This document shows positions 17,701 to 27,363 of a stretch of 47,379 nucleotides of DNA, piece by piece (the first letter of the stretch is position 1; the number at the start of each line of letters is the position of its first letter). The position numbers were made by a program, and so were the translations under genes. Origin of the DNA: JAVBOW01 sp031550615 (GTDB lineage: Bacteria; Bacteroidota; Bacteroidia; Bacteroidales; Rikenellaceae); the NCBI GenBank assembly GCA_031550615.1, contig JAVBOL010000028.1, positions 1-47,379 on the forward strand. Direction: 5' to 3'. The notes beneath the pieces are model-generated. The model saw nothing but the letters and a program-made list of their open reading frames with translations. It did not search any database and was not told the origin of the DNA.

Positions 17701-19449
17701 ATGAAAAACCAGATAAAATACCTGGCCTCATTGGCCCTCTGTTGTGTGGTCGCCACCGGAATGTGGAGTTGCGGTGGCGGCGATAACGGCGGCGGAGATC
17801 CCACACCACCGCTTAACACAAGGCCAGTCAAAGTATCAATCATCGGCACGAGTTTCAATGTCGGCAACGATATGACGGCGTCCGTGCCGATCACCTTCAC
17901 CAACTTCGAGGGGATCGCCTTTTTGACGGTACACACCACGGTCAACGGTATAACCCAGACCGAAAAGATACTCAAAGCGCAACTCTCCGAACAGTACGAC
18001 TATGTTTGCCAGGCCGGTACCGACCGTCCCAACCGTTTCTCGGTGCGCTTTGTGGCGACAGGAGAAAGCGGACAGCTTTCCGAGCCCAAAACCGTGGAGA
18101 TCGTTAAATCGGCCTACCAGGTTACCGTAAGCCTCGGCCAATCCTCTGTCACCCCTGCCGCCGGAGCGACCAGCGTGCCGGTCGTCATTTCGGTCAGCGA
18201 CCCGTCGAACCTCGATAAGATCGCTGTTACGCGCCGCGGCATGGGTGCAGAGCAGGTATCCTACATCACCGACATACCCTCTTTCCCCCATACCTACGAT
18301 TGTGCGGTGAGTGACTCCGATCCCGACCTGGTTAGCGTCTCTTTCGCCGCCGTGGAGAGGACCACTCAGCTGCGCTCTGAGCCGGCGTTGTTCGAAATCG
18401 ACAGGCGCGCGGGGCTTGGATTCCAGAACGTGCGCTGCATTTCGCGTATCACGGGCAGGAACAATACCGGTGCGGGATTCCCCGCCACGATCGCCACGGT
18501 GGACAACCAGACCGACCAGAAATATAACGTGGGCGGTACCGACCTGGGCATCATCTGGGAGATAGAGCCGGGCCGTTACGGTCTGTTCTTCGGGGATACG
18601 TTCGGCAGGTCGTTCACACCCAACCCCACCACCCCCGGCCCTAACGGCGGCGACTGGCGCAGCAACGTGCTGCTGTTCTCCGACGACACTGACCTGTCCA
18701 ACGGCATGGCGCTGTGCGGCGCGGCCATGGATCCCACCAATAAGTTCGCCCGCGAGATATGCAAAGGCGCAGCCGGCGGCGAGAATACTTCGATCCCCAC
18801 CGCCGCGATACGCGTCAACGGCGTGGACTACGTGCACTACATGAAGATCCGCAATTGGGCTAATAACCCCCCGTCGAGTTGGATCACCGACTACTCGAAG
18901 GTCTACAAATCGACGGACAACGCCAAAACCTGGACACAGTGCACCACGCTCACGTTCGCCGGCGAAAGCAACTTCGGCCAGGTAGGCTACTGGTGCAAGG
19001 ACGGTTACTGCTACATGGTGGGCACCAACTCGGGACGTTTAAATAAGCCCCACCTGGCGCGCGTTGCGGAAAAGAATTTCGAAAGGCAGTCCGAGTACGA
19101 ATTCTGGAACGGCTCGGCATGGATAAAGAACAACGAGTCCGCCGCGGCGGTGCTCATCGACGACATCGCCGGGGAACTCTCGGTGGCTTACAACGAAAAA
19201 TTCGGCAAGTGGATCATGCTCTACTTCAGCGGTCCGCGTTACGATATCACCTTCACGTATGCCGACGAGATCACCGGTCCCTGGGCCGCTCCCCAAAAGA
19301 TCGTGTCTGGATGGGATTACGCGCAACTCTACGGCTCGTATATACATCCGATATGCCTGAATAGCGACAAGCTCTATTTCGCTATGTCGATGTGGTTTCC
19401 CTATAACTCGTACCTGATGTGCGCCGACCTGGTAAAGGTGGTCGATTAG
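17701..19449 (+). CDS. GH183 (DUF4185) lipoprotein, probable endo-D-arabinanase
   Basis: A 582-residue lipoprotein. The N-terminus ASLALCCVVATGMWSC gives a probable lipidated Cys24 followed by a GGGDNGGGD linker. Two Ig-like beta domains (about 38-135 and 138-235) precede a DUF4185 domain (about 245-580): GGTDLGIIWEIEPGRYGLFF, GDTFGRSF, GGDWRSNVLLFSDDTDLSNG, LYGSYIHPICL and FAMSMWFPYNSYLMCADL. DUF4185 is now GH183, a beta-propeller family with demonstrated endo-D-arabinofuranase activity on mycobacterial arabinan. Asp281 (TDLG) and Asp299 (FGDTFG), 18 residues apart, are my candidates for the catalytic pair. A lipid-anchored endo-enzyme with spacer domains fits first attack on long chains at the cell surface (inference). 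Confidence 0.87.
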   Translation: MKNQIKYLASLALCCVVATGMWSCGGGDNGGGDPTPPLNTRPVKVSIIGTSFNVGNDMTASVPITFTNFEGIAFLTVHTTVNGITQTEKILKAQLSEQYDYVCQAGTDRPNRFSVRFVATGESGQLSEPKTVEIVKSAYQVTVSLGQSSVTPAAGATSVPVVISVSDPSNLDKIAVTRRGMGAEQVSYITDIPSFPHTYDCAVSDSDPDLVSVSFAAVERTTQLRSEPALFEIDRRAGLGFQNVRCISRITGRNNTGAGFPATIATVDNQTDQKYNVGGTDLGIIWEIEPGRYGLFFGDTFGRSFTPNPTTPGPNGGDWRSNVLLFSDDTDLSNGMALCGAAMDPTNKFAREICKGAAGGENTSIPTAAIRVNGVDYVHYMKIRNWANNPPSSWITDYSKVYKSTDNAKTWTQCTTLTFAGESNFGQVGYWCKDGYCYMVGTNSGRLNKPHLARVAEKNFERQSEYEFWNGSAWIKNNESAAAVLIDDIAGELSVAYNEKFGKWIMLYFSGPRYDITFTYADEITGPWAAPQKIVSGWDYAQLYGSYIHPICLNSDKLYFAMSMWFPYNSYLMCADLVKVVD

Positions 19450-19455
19450 AGTCCG

Positions 19456-19512
19456 CCCCGGAAATGAGAAAGCCCCGTTTCAATGCGAAACGGGGCTTTC
19501 TCATTTCCGGGG
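19456..19512. terminator. Very long perfect hairpin, bidirectional terminator
   Basis: A 26-bp perfect inverted repeat (arms 19456-19481 and 19487-19512, loop AATGC) lies between the convergent GH183 and nrdJ genes. The inner part, AAAGCCCCGTTTC with GAAACGGGGCTTT, looks like a standard terminator on both strands. Confidence 0.85.
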
Positions 19513-19522
19513 AGCTGGAATG

Positions 19523-22093
19523 TTAACCGCACTTGCTGTCCCCGCAGTTGCGGCAGATCTTGCAGCCGCTTTCGTAGAAGACGGTGCCTTCCTGGCCGCA
19601 GTTGGGGCAGGTTTCCTTGGTTTGGGTGCCGTCGGTGATGTACTGTTTCAGGGCCCGGGCGACGCCGTTTTTCCAGTTGTTGATCGACACCATGTCGAAT
19701 TGCAGCGATTCGATCAGGGTCACCACGTCCAGGATGGGCATGCCGTTGCGCAACACGCCCGAGATCAGTTTGGCGTAGTTCCAGAACGTTTGGTCGAACA
19801 GTCGGGAGATGCCCCCTATGGTGTTGGTGTAGCCGTACTTGTCTGTGTACTGGAAGTCGTAGCGTTTGCTCTTGTCGGCCTCGATGACCTTTATGATGCG
19901 TCCGGCGGTGACTTTTTTGGGTATGAACAGCGCGTCCTCCTCGATCTTACCGGTGAAGATCTCGTAGGGGCGGTTGTTGTATATACCCACGAAGGCGATC
20001 CAATCCTCCTCGCCGTTCTTAAAGCGCACGATGTCGGCATCCAACTCCACGGGGCGCTTCAGGGGCGGGGCGTATTCGCCCTGCTTTTTCTCTTCGCCTT
20101 TCTTTTCGCTCTTCTTGTCGATCAGCACGCCGGCGCGGCTGCCGTCGCGGTAGACGGTCACGCCCTTGCAGCCGCACTCCCAGGCGGTGCGGTAGACGTC
20201 GGCGACCAGGCCTTCGGTCACGTCCGCGGGGAGATTAACGGTCACGGAGATCGAGTGGTCGACCCATTTCTGGATCGCGCCCTGCATGCGCACTTTGGCC
20301 ACCCAGTCGATGTCGTTGGCGGTGGCCTTGTGGTAGGGCGAGCGCTCGACCAGGGCGTCCACCTCCTCTTTCTTCATCTTTTTGAGGCTCGCTTCTGAGT
20401 GGCCGTTGGCTTCGAGCCAGGTGATGAATTTATGGTGGTATACGTTGTATTCCTCCCACGAGTCGCCCACTTCGTCGACGTAGGTTATGTTGACGTCCTT
20501 GTCGGAAGGGTTGACCTTGCGGCGGCGCATGTAGACGGGACGGAATACAGGCTCGATGCCCGATGTGGTCTGCGACATGAGCGAGGTGGTGCCGGTGGGG
20601 GCGATGGTGAGCATGGCGATGTTGCGGCGGCCCGTGCGCACCATATCTTCGTAGAGGGCGGGATCGGCCTGGCGGATGCGCTCGATCATGGGGTTGCCCT
20701 TCTCTTTATTGGCGTCGAAGATGGGGAATGCGCCCCTTTCGCGCGCCATGGCCACCGAGGCGCGGTAGGCCTCGATGCAGAGCGTCTTTTGTATCTCCAC
20801 GGCGAAGTCGATGGCCTCGTCGGAGCCGTAGCGCAGACCCAGCGCGGCAAGCATGTCGCCCTCGGCGGTGATGCCGAGGCCGGTGCGGCGGCCCTGGCGC
20901 GCCTTTTCGCGGATCTTCTGCCACAGTTCGAATTCCACGCGGCGGATGTCGTCCTCCTCGGGGTCGGCGGAGATCTTGTTGATGATCTGCTCGACCTTTT
21001 CCAATTCGAGGTCGATGATGTCGTCCATCATGCGCATGGCCCTGGCCACGTGCGCCTTGAAGCGTTCGGTGTTGAACCGCGCCTGAGGGGTGAAAGGCTC
21101 GTCGACATAGCTGTAAAGGTTGATCGCCAGAAGGCGGCAGCTGTCGTAGGGGCACAGGGGGATTTCACCGCACGGGTTGGTCGACACGGTGGCGAAACCC
21201 TCGTCGGCGTAGCAGTCGGGCACCGATTCGCGGATCACGGTGTCCCAGAAGAGCACCCCGGGCTCCGCCGATTTCCAGGCGTTGTGGATTATCTTGTCCC
21301 ACAGGGCGCGCGCGTCGATGGTGTTCTCGTACATCGGGTTGTCGCCCTTGATTGGGAACTGCTGCCTGTATTGCGACCCGGCGACCACGGCGCGCATGAA
21401 TTCGTCGTCGATCTTGATCGAGACGTTGGCTCCGGTCACTTTGCCCGTTTCGACCTTGGCGTCGATGAACTTTTCCGCGTCAGGGTGCTTTATGGACAGC
21501 GACAGCATCAGTGCGCCGCGACGTCCGTCCTGCGCCACCTCGCGCGTGGAGTTCGAGTAACGCTCCATGAAGGGCACGATGCCGGTCGAGGTGAGGGCGC
21601 TGTTCAGAACGGGGCTGCCGGTGGGGCGCAGGTGCGAGAGGTCGTGGCCCACTCCGCCGCGGCGTTTCATGAGCTGCACCTGCTCTTCGTCCAGGCGGAT
21701 GATGCCGCCGTAGGAGTCGGCGGGCTTGCGGTGGCCGATCACGAAGCAATTCGAGAGCGAGGCCACCTGCAGGTTGTTGCCGATGCCCGTCATGGGGCCG
21801 CCCTGGGGGATCATGTAGCGGAAATCCTTCAGCAGTCCGAGCACTTCGGACATCTCCATGGGGTTGGGGTATTTCTGCTCGATGCGCACGATCTCCTGCG
21901 CGATGCGGCGGTGCATCTGCTCGGGCGAGGACTCATAGATACGACCGAAGGAGTCTTTCAGGGCGTATTTGCTCACCCACACCGTTGCGGCGAGTTCATC
22001 GCCTTTGAAGTATTCGCGCGAACGCTCGACGGCTTCCTGGTAGGTGTACTCGCGCAGATCGCCGGCGGGATGGTTGTCACTGATGTTTGACAT
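19523..22093 (-). CDS. nrdJ: Adenosylcobalamin-dependent (class II) ribonucleotide reductase
   Basis: An 856-residue enzyme that reduces ribonucleotides to deoxyribonucleotides with coenzyme B12 as radical source and needs no oxygen. Recognisable parts are SLSNCFVIG (first redox Cys), NPCGEIPLCPYDSCRLL (radical-site region), TIAPTGTTSLMSQTTSGIEP, KGVTVYRDGSRAGVL and a C-terminal zinc-ribbon-like tail CPNCGQEG with CKICRNCGDSKCG. The length fits the B12-dependent enzymes of Bacteroidota. The start at 22093 lies 43 nt downstream of folB on the same strand, so the two may be co-transcribed. No cobalamin riboswitch fits in that short gap. Confidence 0.95.
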   Translation of the reverse strand: MSNISDNHPAGDLREYTYQEAVERSREYFKGDELAATVWVSKYALKDSFGRIYESSPEQMHRRIAQEIVRIEQKYPNPMEMSEVLGLLKDFRYMIPQGGPMTGIGNNLQVASLSNCFVIGHRKPADSYGGIIRLDEEQVQLMKRRGGVGHDLSHLRPTGSPVLNSALTSTGIVPFMERYSNSTREVAQDGRRGALMLSLSIKHPDAEKFIDAKVETGKVTGANVSIKIDDEFMRAVVAGSQYRQQFPIKGDNPMYENTIDARALWDKIIHNAWKSAEPGVLFWDTVIRESVPDCYADEGFATVSTNPCGEIPLCPYDSCRLLAINLYSYVDEPFTPQARFNTERFKAHVARAMRMMDDIIDLELEKVEQIINKISADPEEDDIRRVEFELWQKIREKARQGRRTGLGITAEGDMLAALGLRYGSDEAIDFAVEIQKTLCIEAYRASVAMARERGAFPIFDANKEKGNPMIERIRQADPALYEDMVRTGRRNIAMLTIAPTGTTSLMSQTTSGIEPVFRPVYMRRRKVNPSDKDVNITYVDEVGDSWEEYNVYHHKFITWLEANGHSEASLKKMKKEEVDALVERSPYHKATANDIDWVAKVRMQGAIQKWVDHSISVTVNLPADVTEGLVADVYRTAWECGCKGVTVYRDGSRAGVLIDKKSEKKGEEKKQGEYAPPLKRPVELDADIVRFKNGEEDWIAFVGIYNNRPYEIFTGKIEEDALFIPKKVTAGRIIKVIEADKSKRYDFQYTDKYGYTNTIGGISRLFDQTFWNYAKLISGVLRNGMPILDVVTLIESLQFDMVSINNWKNGVARALKQYITDGTQTKETCPNCGQEGTVFYESGCKICRNCGDSKCG

Positions 22094-22136
22094 GGTAGAA
22101 GTGTGGAATATTTATATTTTTCAGGTTTTTTCTGGG

Positions 22137-22493
22137 TTAGCGTTCCAGGCGCACGGTAACGCGGTCGACCTTTCCCCCGAGGGGCGGTGCGATCTTCGAG
22201 AGGCTCACCCGTGCGGCGATAACCTGCGGGAAGCTCTCGCGGACACTGGCGGCTATGCGGTGCGCCACATTTTCGATCAGGTCGGAAGGTATGGCCATTT
22301 CCCGCTCGACGATCTCATATAAAGAGAGGTAATTTAGCGTGTCGGCGATCGAATCGCGCTGCGCGGCGTCGCCCACTTCGGCCTCGACTTCGAGGGTGGC
22401 CACGAAGCGCGACCCCACGACCTTTTCGAGGTCGTAGCAGCCGTGGAAAGCGCGGAACTCCATGTTTTCCAGCAATATAGTGCAACGTGACAT
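22137..22493 (-). CDS. folB: Dihydroneopterin aldolase
   Basis: A 118-residue cytosolic enzyme of tetrahydrofolate synthesis that converts 7,8-dihydroneopterin to 6-hydroxymethyl-dihydropterin and glycolaldehyde. The family pattern is clear: LENMEFRAFHGCYDLEKVVG at the N-terminus (the catalytic Tyr/Glu region), DSIADTLNYLSLYEIVEREM in the middle and LIENVAHRIAASVRESFPQV before the closing strand VSLSKIAPPLGGKVDRVTV. The length is typical. It precedes nrdJ on the same strand and is divergent from tspO, 170 nt away. That gap contains a short CCCCCTG/CAGGGGG hairpin at 22591-22612 and no gene. Confidence 0.92.
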   Translation of the reverse strand: MSRCTILLENMEFRAFHGCYDLEKVVGSRFVATLEVEAEVGDAAQRDSIADTLNYLSLYEIVEREMAIPSDLIENVAHRIAASVRESFPQVIAARVSLSKIAPPLGGKVDRVTVRLER

Positions 22494-22663
22494 TTCCTGT
22501 GGGCGATTTTCGCTTTTACAAAGGAATTAAAAATGAACTATCCCGGCCATCTTACCCCGAACTACTTATTGACATTTTACCAACGCCTTGCCCCCTGTGC
22601 GTCTGCAGGGGGGAAAACGGTCGTGGTACGCAATTTGAGGGAGGGGGAAAGAAAAACCGGAGC

Positions 22664-23128
22664 ATGAAAAAATTCCTCATAACGCTGCTTTGCGTGGCGG
22701 TGTGCCTCGGTGTCGGCCTGGCAGCCTCGATGGTCCAGGCACAGGCGCTGGCCGAATGGTATCCCTGGCTGGTAAAACCCTCGCTCACCCCGCCGGGGTG
22801 GGTCTTCGCCATGGTCTGGACGCTGCTGTATGTATCTATGGGTGTGTCCGTTGCGCTGGTTATCGCCTCGCGCAGCCGTGATAAGGCGGAGTTGCTGTCG
22901 CTCTTCGCGGTCCAGCTGCTGCTCAATTTCGTATGGTGCGTGATTTTCTTCACCATGCGCGAACCCGTCATAGCGTTTTTGTGCATCGTGTTGCTGGATG
23001 TGGCCGTGGCGCTGTACGCCCTCTGCTCATGGCGCAGCTCACGCGCCGCGTCTGCGCTGTTCTGGCCCTACCTGGGATGGATGTGTTTCGCCACCTACCT
23101 CAATGCGTGGATAATGCTCTTTAACTGA
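22664..23128 (+). CDS. tspO: TspO/MBR family membrane protein
   Basis: A 154-residue, five-helix integral membrane protein of the tryptophan-rich sensory protein / mitochondrial benzodiazepine receptor family, associated with tetrapyrrole binding and stress signalling. The motifs WYPWLVKPSLTPPGWVFAMV, VWTLLYVSMGVSVAL, LLLNFVWCVIFF and the C-terminal FWPYLGWMCFATYLNAWIML are characteristic. I chose the ATG at 22664 because the protein then begins directly with TM1 (MKKFLITLLCVAVCLG). The frame is open further upstream, but that part does not look like family sequence. Its stop codon overlaps the end of the convergent meaB gene by 8 nt. Confidence 0.9.
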   Translation: MKKFLITLLCVAVCLGVGLAASMVQAQALAEWYPWLVKPSLTPPGWVFAMVWTLLYVSMGVSVALVIASRSRDKAELLSLFAVQLLLNFVWCVIFFTMREPVIAFLCIVLLDVAVALYALCSWRSSRAASALFWPYLGWMCFATYLNAWIMLFN

Positions 23129-24218
23129 GCCGGTAGGCGTCCAGCAGCCGGTGCGCAGCGGTGAAAGGGCTGAGTTGCCCGTCGTGCACGCTGCGTTCAT
23201 ATTCCGGCAGGATGCCCTCGATGGCCGGGTTGCGGTAGAACGCTTCCCGCAGCCGTTCGTCTATGGTCGCGTACATCCAGTACTTGTTCTGGTCCTGGCG
23301 GTGCCTTTCGAAATAGCCGTTATCGCGCGTGTGGCTGAGCAGCCGCTCGACGCCGTCCCATACCGCGTCCAGCCCCGTCGTCTCCAGCGACGAGCAGGTG
23401 AATACCTCGGGACGCCAGCCCGACTCGGGCTGGGGAAAGAGTTTGAGCGCGCTGGTTATCTGTGCCTTGGCCAGGTTGGCGCGGTCGATGTTACTGCCGT
23501 CGGCCTTGGTTATCGCCACCAGGTCGGCCATCTCCATGATCCCGCGTTTTATACCCTGCAACTCGTCGCCCGCCCCGGCTATCTGCAGCAGCATGAAAAG
23601 GTCGACCATCGAGTGCACGGCGGTTTCGGACTGCCCTACACCCACCGTCTCTATGAATACCACGTCGTAGCCCGCCGCCTCGCAGAGCACTATGCTTTCG
23701 CGCGTCTTGCGCGCCACACCGCCCAGCGAACCCGCCGAGGGCGAAGGGCGGATAAAGGCGTCGCGGTTGCCCGTCAGGCTCTCCATGCGCGTCTTGTCGC
23801 CCAGGATCGAGCCCCCGCTGCGTTGCGAGGAGGGGTCTATGGCCAGCACGGCCAGGCGGTGTCCGCGTTCGATGACCATGCCGCCTATCGCCTCTATGAA
23901 GGTCGACTTACCCGCCCCGGGAACCCCGGTTATGCCGATGCGCACGGAGTGCCCGGCGTGGGGCAGGCAGCCTTCGATAATTGCCTGTGCCTGGTCGTAA
24001 TGCGCGGGGTTGTGGCTCTCCACGAGCGTTATGGCCTGTGAAAGGGTCGATATATCGCCGGCGAGGATGCCCTCGACGAATTGCCCGGCGGAGAATTCGC
24101 GGCGGCGGACGCGGCGGTAGTTGGGGTTTACCACGGGTGGTTGCTCCACGCCCTGGTTGACTGTCAGGGCGCTGTCCATCATTTCGCCGTGATGGTCCTC
24201 ATAGTGTTCTATTTTCAT
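23121..24218 (-). CDS. meaB: Methylmalonyl-CoA mutase-associated GTPase MeaB
   Basis: A 365-residue G3E-type P-loop GTPase that protects and reloads adenosylcobalamin on methylmalonyl-CoA mutase. The motifs present are the Walker A GITGVPGAGKSTFIEAIG, LAVLAIDPSSQRSGGSILGD, KTRMESL, FIETVGVGQSE and ITKADGSN. I chose the ATG at 24218 (MKIEHYEDHHGE) because a -7 promoter box lies only 22-30 nt upstream of it, which excludes the longer frame starting at 24290. It is divergent from the mce-mmd cluster, and both act in the succinate-to-propionate route. The mutase genes are not in this window. Confidence 0.93.
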   Translation of the reverse strand: MKIEHYEDHHGEMMDSALTVNQGVEQPPVVNPNYRRVRRREFSAGQFVEGILAGDISTLSQAITLVESHNPAHYDQAQAIIEGCLPHAGHSVRIGITGVPGAGKSTFIEAIGGMVIERGHRLAVLAIDPSSQRSGGSILGDKTRMESLTGNRDAFIRPSPSAGSLGGVARKTRESIVLCEAAGYDVVFIETVGVGQSETAVHSMVDLFMLLQIAGAGDELQGIKRGIMEMADLVAITKADGSNIDRANLAKAQITSALKLFPQPESGWRPEVFTCSSLETTGLDAVWDGVERLLSHTRDNGYFERHRQDQNKYWMYATIDERLREAFYRNPAIEGILPEYERSVHDGQLSPFTAAHRLLDAYRLS

Positions 24219-24240
24219 AATTGCGCTTCGTTCCTGATGA

Positions 24241-24248
24241 CAAAGGTA
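24241..24248 (-). promoter_or_regulatory. Putative -7 element of meaB
   Basis: The minus strand reads TACCTTTG, an exact TAnnTTTG match, 22 nt before the meaB ATG at 24218. No clear -33 element is visible. Confidence 0.55.
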
Positions 24249-24353
24249 ACAATTTTTAATAGCGTCCGATCTTCTTTTACGACCGGGCACGGAAAAGGCA
24301 CGGCGGGATAAAAAATATTTTGAAAATTTCTTAAGAAATCAAAATATAACACA

Positions 24354-24361
24354 TACCTTTG
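24354..24361 (+). promoter_or_regulatory. Putative -7 element of the mce-mmd operon
   Basis: TACCTTTG at this position is an exact Bacteroidota -7 match, 56 nt before the mce ATG. It is the same octamer used divergently for meaB, which suggests parallel expression of the two units. Confidence 0.55.
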
Positions 24362-24417
24362 TAAGGAGCATAAAATTACGTCCGAAAACTTACAAAAACC
24401 ACATAAAAAGTTAAAAA

Positions 24418-24825
24418 ATGAAAGCTACACACATCGAACACATCGGCATCGCCGTCGAGAGTATCGAGAAGGCTCTGCCCTATTGGGAAAACGTCCTCGG
24501 GCTGACCTGCTACAACATCGAAGAGGTTGCCGACCAGAAAGTTAAAACGGCGTTCCTCAAACTTGGCCAGACCAAGATCGAGTTGCTGGAGCCCACCTCC
24601 CCCGAAAGCACCATCGCCAAATTCCTCGAAAAACGCGGCCCCGGCATCCACCACATCGCCTATGCGGTCGAGGGTATCGAGGGCGCGCTCCAGGAGGTTG
24701 AGGCCTCTGGAGTACAGTTGCTCGACAAAGCTCCCCGCGCCGGCGCCGAAGGTCTTTCGATAGCTTTCCTGCACCCCAAGTTCACCGGCGGCGTGCTGAC
24801 CGAATTCTGTGAAGATAAAAAATAA
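24418..24825 (+). CDS. mce: Methylmalonyl-CoA epimerase
   Basis: A 135-residue vicinal-oxygen-chelate fold enzyme that interconverts (2R)- and (2S)-methylmalonyl-CoA, linking the B12 mutase to the decarboxylase. The motifs THIEHIGIAVESIEKALPYW (metal ligand His8), KIELLEPTSPESTIAKFLEK, GPGIHHIAYAVEGI and GGVLTEFCED (C-terminal metal-binding Glu) are all in the expected order, and the length is typical. It is the first gene of the decarboxylase operon, 9 nt before mmdA. Confidence 0.95.
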   Translation: MKATHIEHIGIAVESIEKALPYWENVLGLTCYNIEEVADQKVKTAFLKLGQTKIELLEPTSPESTIAKFLEKRGPGIHHIAYAVEGIEGALQEVEASGVQLLDKAPRAGAEGLSIAFLHPKFTGGVLTEFCEDKK

Positions 24826-24834
24826 ACAGCGACC

Positions 24835-26397
<1,563 letters not shown>

Positions 26398-26401
26398 GGC
26401 G

Positions 26402-26902
26402 ATGAAGAAGTTTTCAGCATTATTCATGGCGCTTATCGCCGCGTGTACGGCGGCGGCCCAGCATGCCGCCGTACCGCTGGCGGCAGAGCCCGCCACGACC
26501 GCAGAGCCCGCCGCCAAGGCGCTCTCCAAGGCCGAGGCGTTCCTGCAGTTCGACCCTTCTGGCATACTGATGGCCATCACGGCGATGTCGGTGGTGTTCA
26601 CCTCGCTGGTCCTGCTCTATGTGCTCTTCACGCTGCTCGGCAAGATCATGGTGCGCGTGGCCAAGGGCGAGCAGCCCGTCGTCAAACCTGCCGCGGAGCT
26701 GCTGGCCACGGCCAACAGGCGCAGCAGCGCTTTCGCCGGCGAGGAGGAGATAGCTGCCATAGCCATGGCGATACACCAATTCCGCAGCGAGTTGCACGAC
26801 AAGCAGTCGACCGTGCTCACGATCAACCGCGTGGCGCGCGCCTACTCGCCCTGGAGCTCAAAGATCTACGGCCTGAGGCAGGTGCCACAAAAGAACAAAT
26901 AA
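26402..26902 (+). CDS. mmdD: Sodium-pump decarboxylase gamma/delta subunit (OadG family)
   Basis: A 166-residue small membrane subunit that holds the carboxyltransferase on the membrane-bound beta subunit. An N-terminal hydrophobic stretch resembling a signal sequence (MKKFSALFMALIAACTAAAQ) is followed by an Ala-rich linker. One transmembrane helix follows (MAITAMSVVFTSLVLLYVLF, about residues 57-77), with the OadG-like pattern LGKIMVRVAKGE after it. The cytosolic tail ends in a positively charged segment (AYSPWSSKIYGLRQVPQ). It lies 4 nt after mmdA and 12 nt before mmdC. Assignment rests on this topology and gene order, since the family is poorly conserved. Confidence 0.85.
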   Translation: MKKFSALFMALIAACTAAAQHAAVPLAAEPATTAEPAAKALSKAEAFLQFDPSGILMAITAMSVVFTSLVLLYVLFTLLGKIMVRVAKGEQPVVKPAAELLATANRRSSAFAGEEEIAAIAMAIHQFRSELHDKQSTVLTINRVARAYSPWSSKIYGLRQVPQKNK

Positions 26903-26914
26903 AGACAATCGGAT

Positions 26915-27361
26915 ATGAAAGTTTACAAATTCAAAATAAACGGCAACGACTACGCCGTACAGATCAACTCGATAGACGACGCCGCTGCCGAAGTGACGGT
27001 CAACGAAGTGCCCTACACCGTGCAGATGGAGGTCGCCGACCGGCCCCTGCAGGTCAAACTGGCCAAAGCCGCCCCTGCCGTGGCAGCCGTACCCCCGACC
27101 GACGCCCATCCCGCCGTTGCGCGCACGGTAAGCCCGGGCGCGTCGACAGCCGCAGGTATCAAGAGCCCCCTGCCGGGCGTGATACTGAGCCTTAACGTCG
27201 AAGTGGGGCAAGCGGTAAAGGTCGGACAGAGGCTGCTGGTGCTGGAGGCCATGAAAATGGAGAACAACATCGACTCGGACCGCGACGGGGTTGTTAAATC
27301 GATCAACGTCGGCAAGGGCGATTCGGTGCTCGAAGGCGACGTGCTCTTAACTATCGGATAG
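26915..27361 (+). CDS. mmdC: Biotin carrier subunit of methylmalonyl-CoA decarboxylase
   Basis: A 148-residue biotinyl protein that shuttles the carboxyl group between the alpha and beta subunits. An N-terminal strand-rich segment is followed by an Ala/Pro-rich hinge (APAVAAVPPTDAHPAVA) and a biotinyl/lipoyl domain (about 80-148): SPLPGVILSLNVEVGQAVKV, then LLVLEAMKMENNI with the biotin-accepting Lys114, and SINVGKGDSVLEGDVLLTIG. It is 2 nt before mmdB. Confidence 0.95.
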   Translation: MKVYKFKINGNDYAVQINSIDDAAAEVTVNEVPYTVQMEVADRPLQVKLAKAAPAVAAVPPTDAHPAVARTVSPGASTAAGIKSPLPGVILSLNVEVGQAVKVGQRLLVLEAMKMENNIDSDRDGVVKSINVGKGDSVLEGDVLLTIG

Positions 27362-27363
27362 CT

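Noticed and set aside
20399..22090. A 563-codon open frame antisense to nrdJ
   Set aside because: It is a shadow of nrdJ, rich in Val, His, Gly and Asp as expected for an antisense GC-rich frame.
22094..22136. Cobalamin riboswitch in front of nrdJ
   Set aside because: The gap to folB is only 43 nt, and the folB upstream region shows no B12-box-like sequence that I can recognise.
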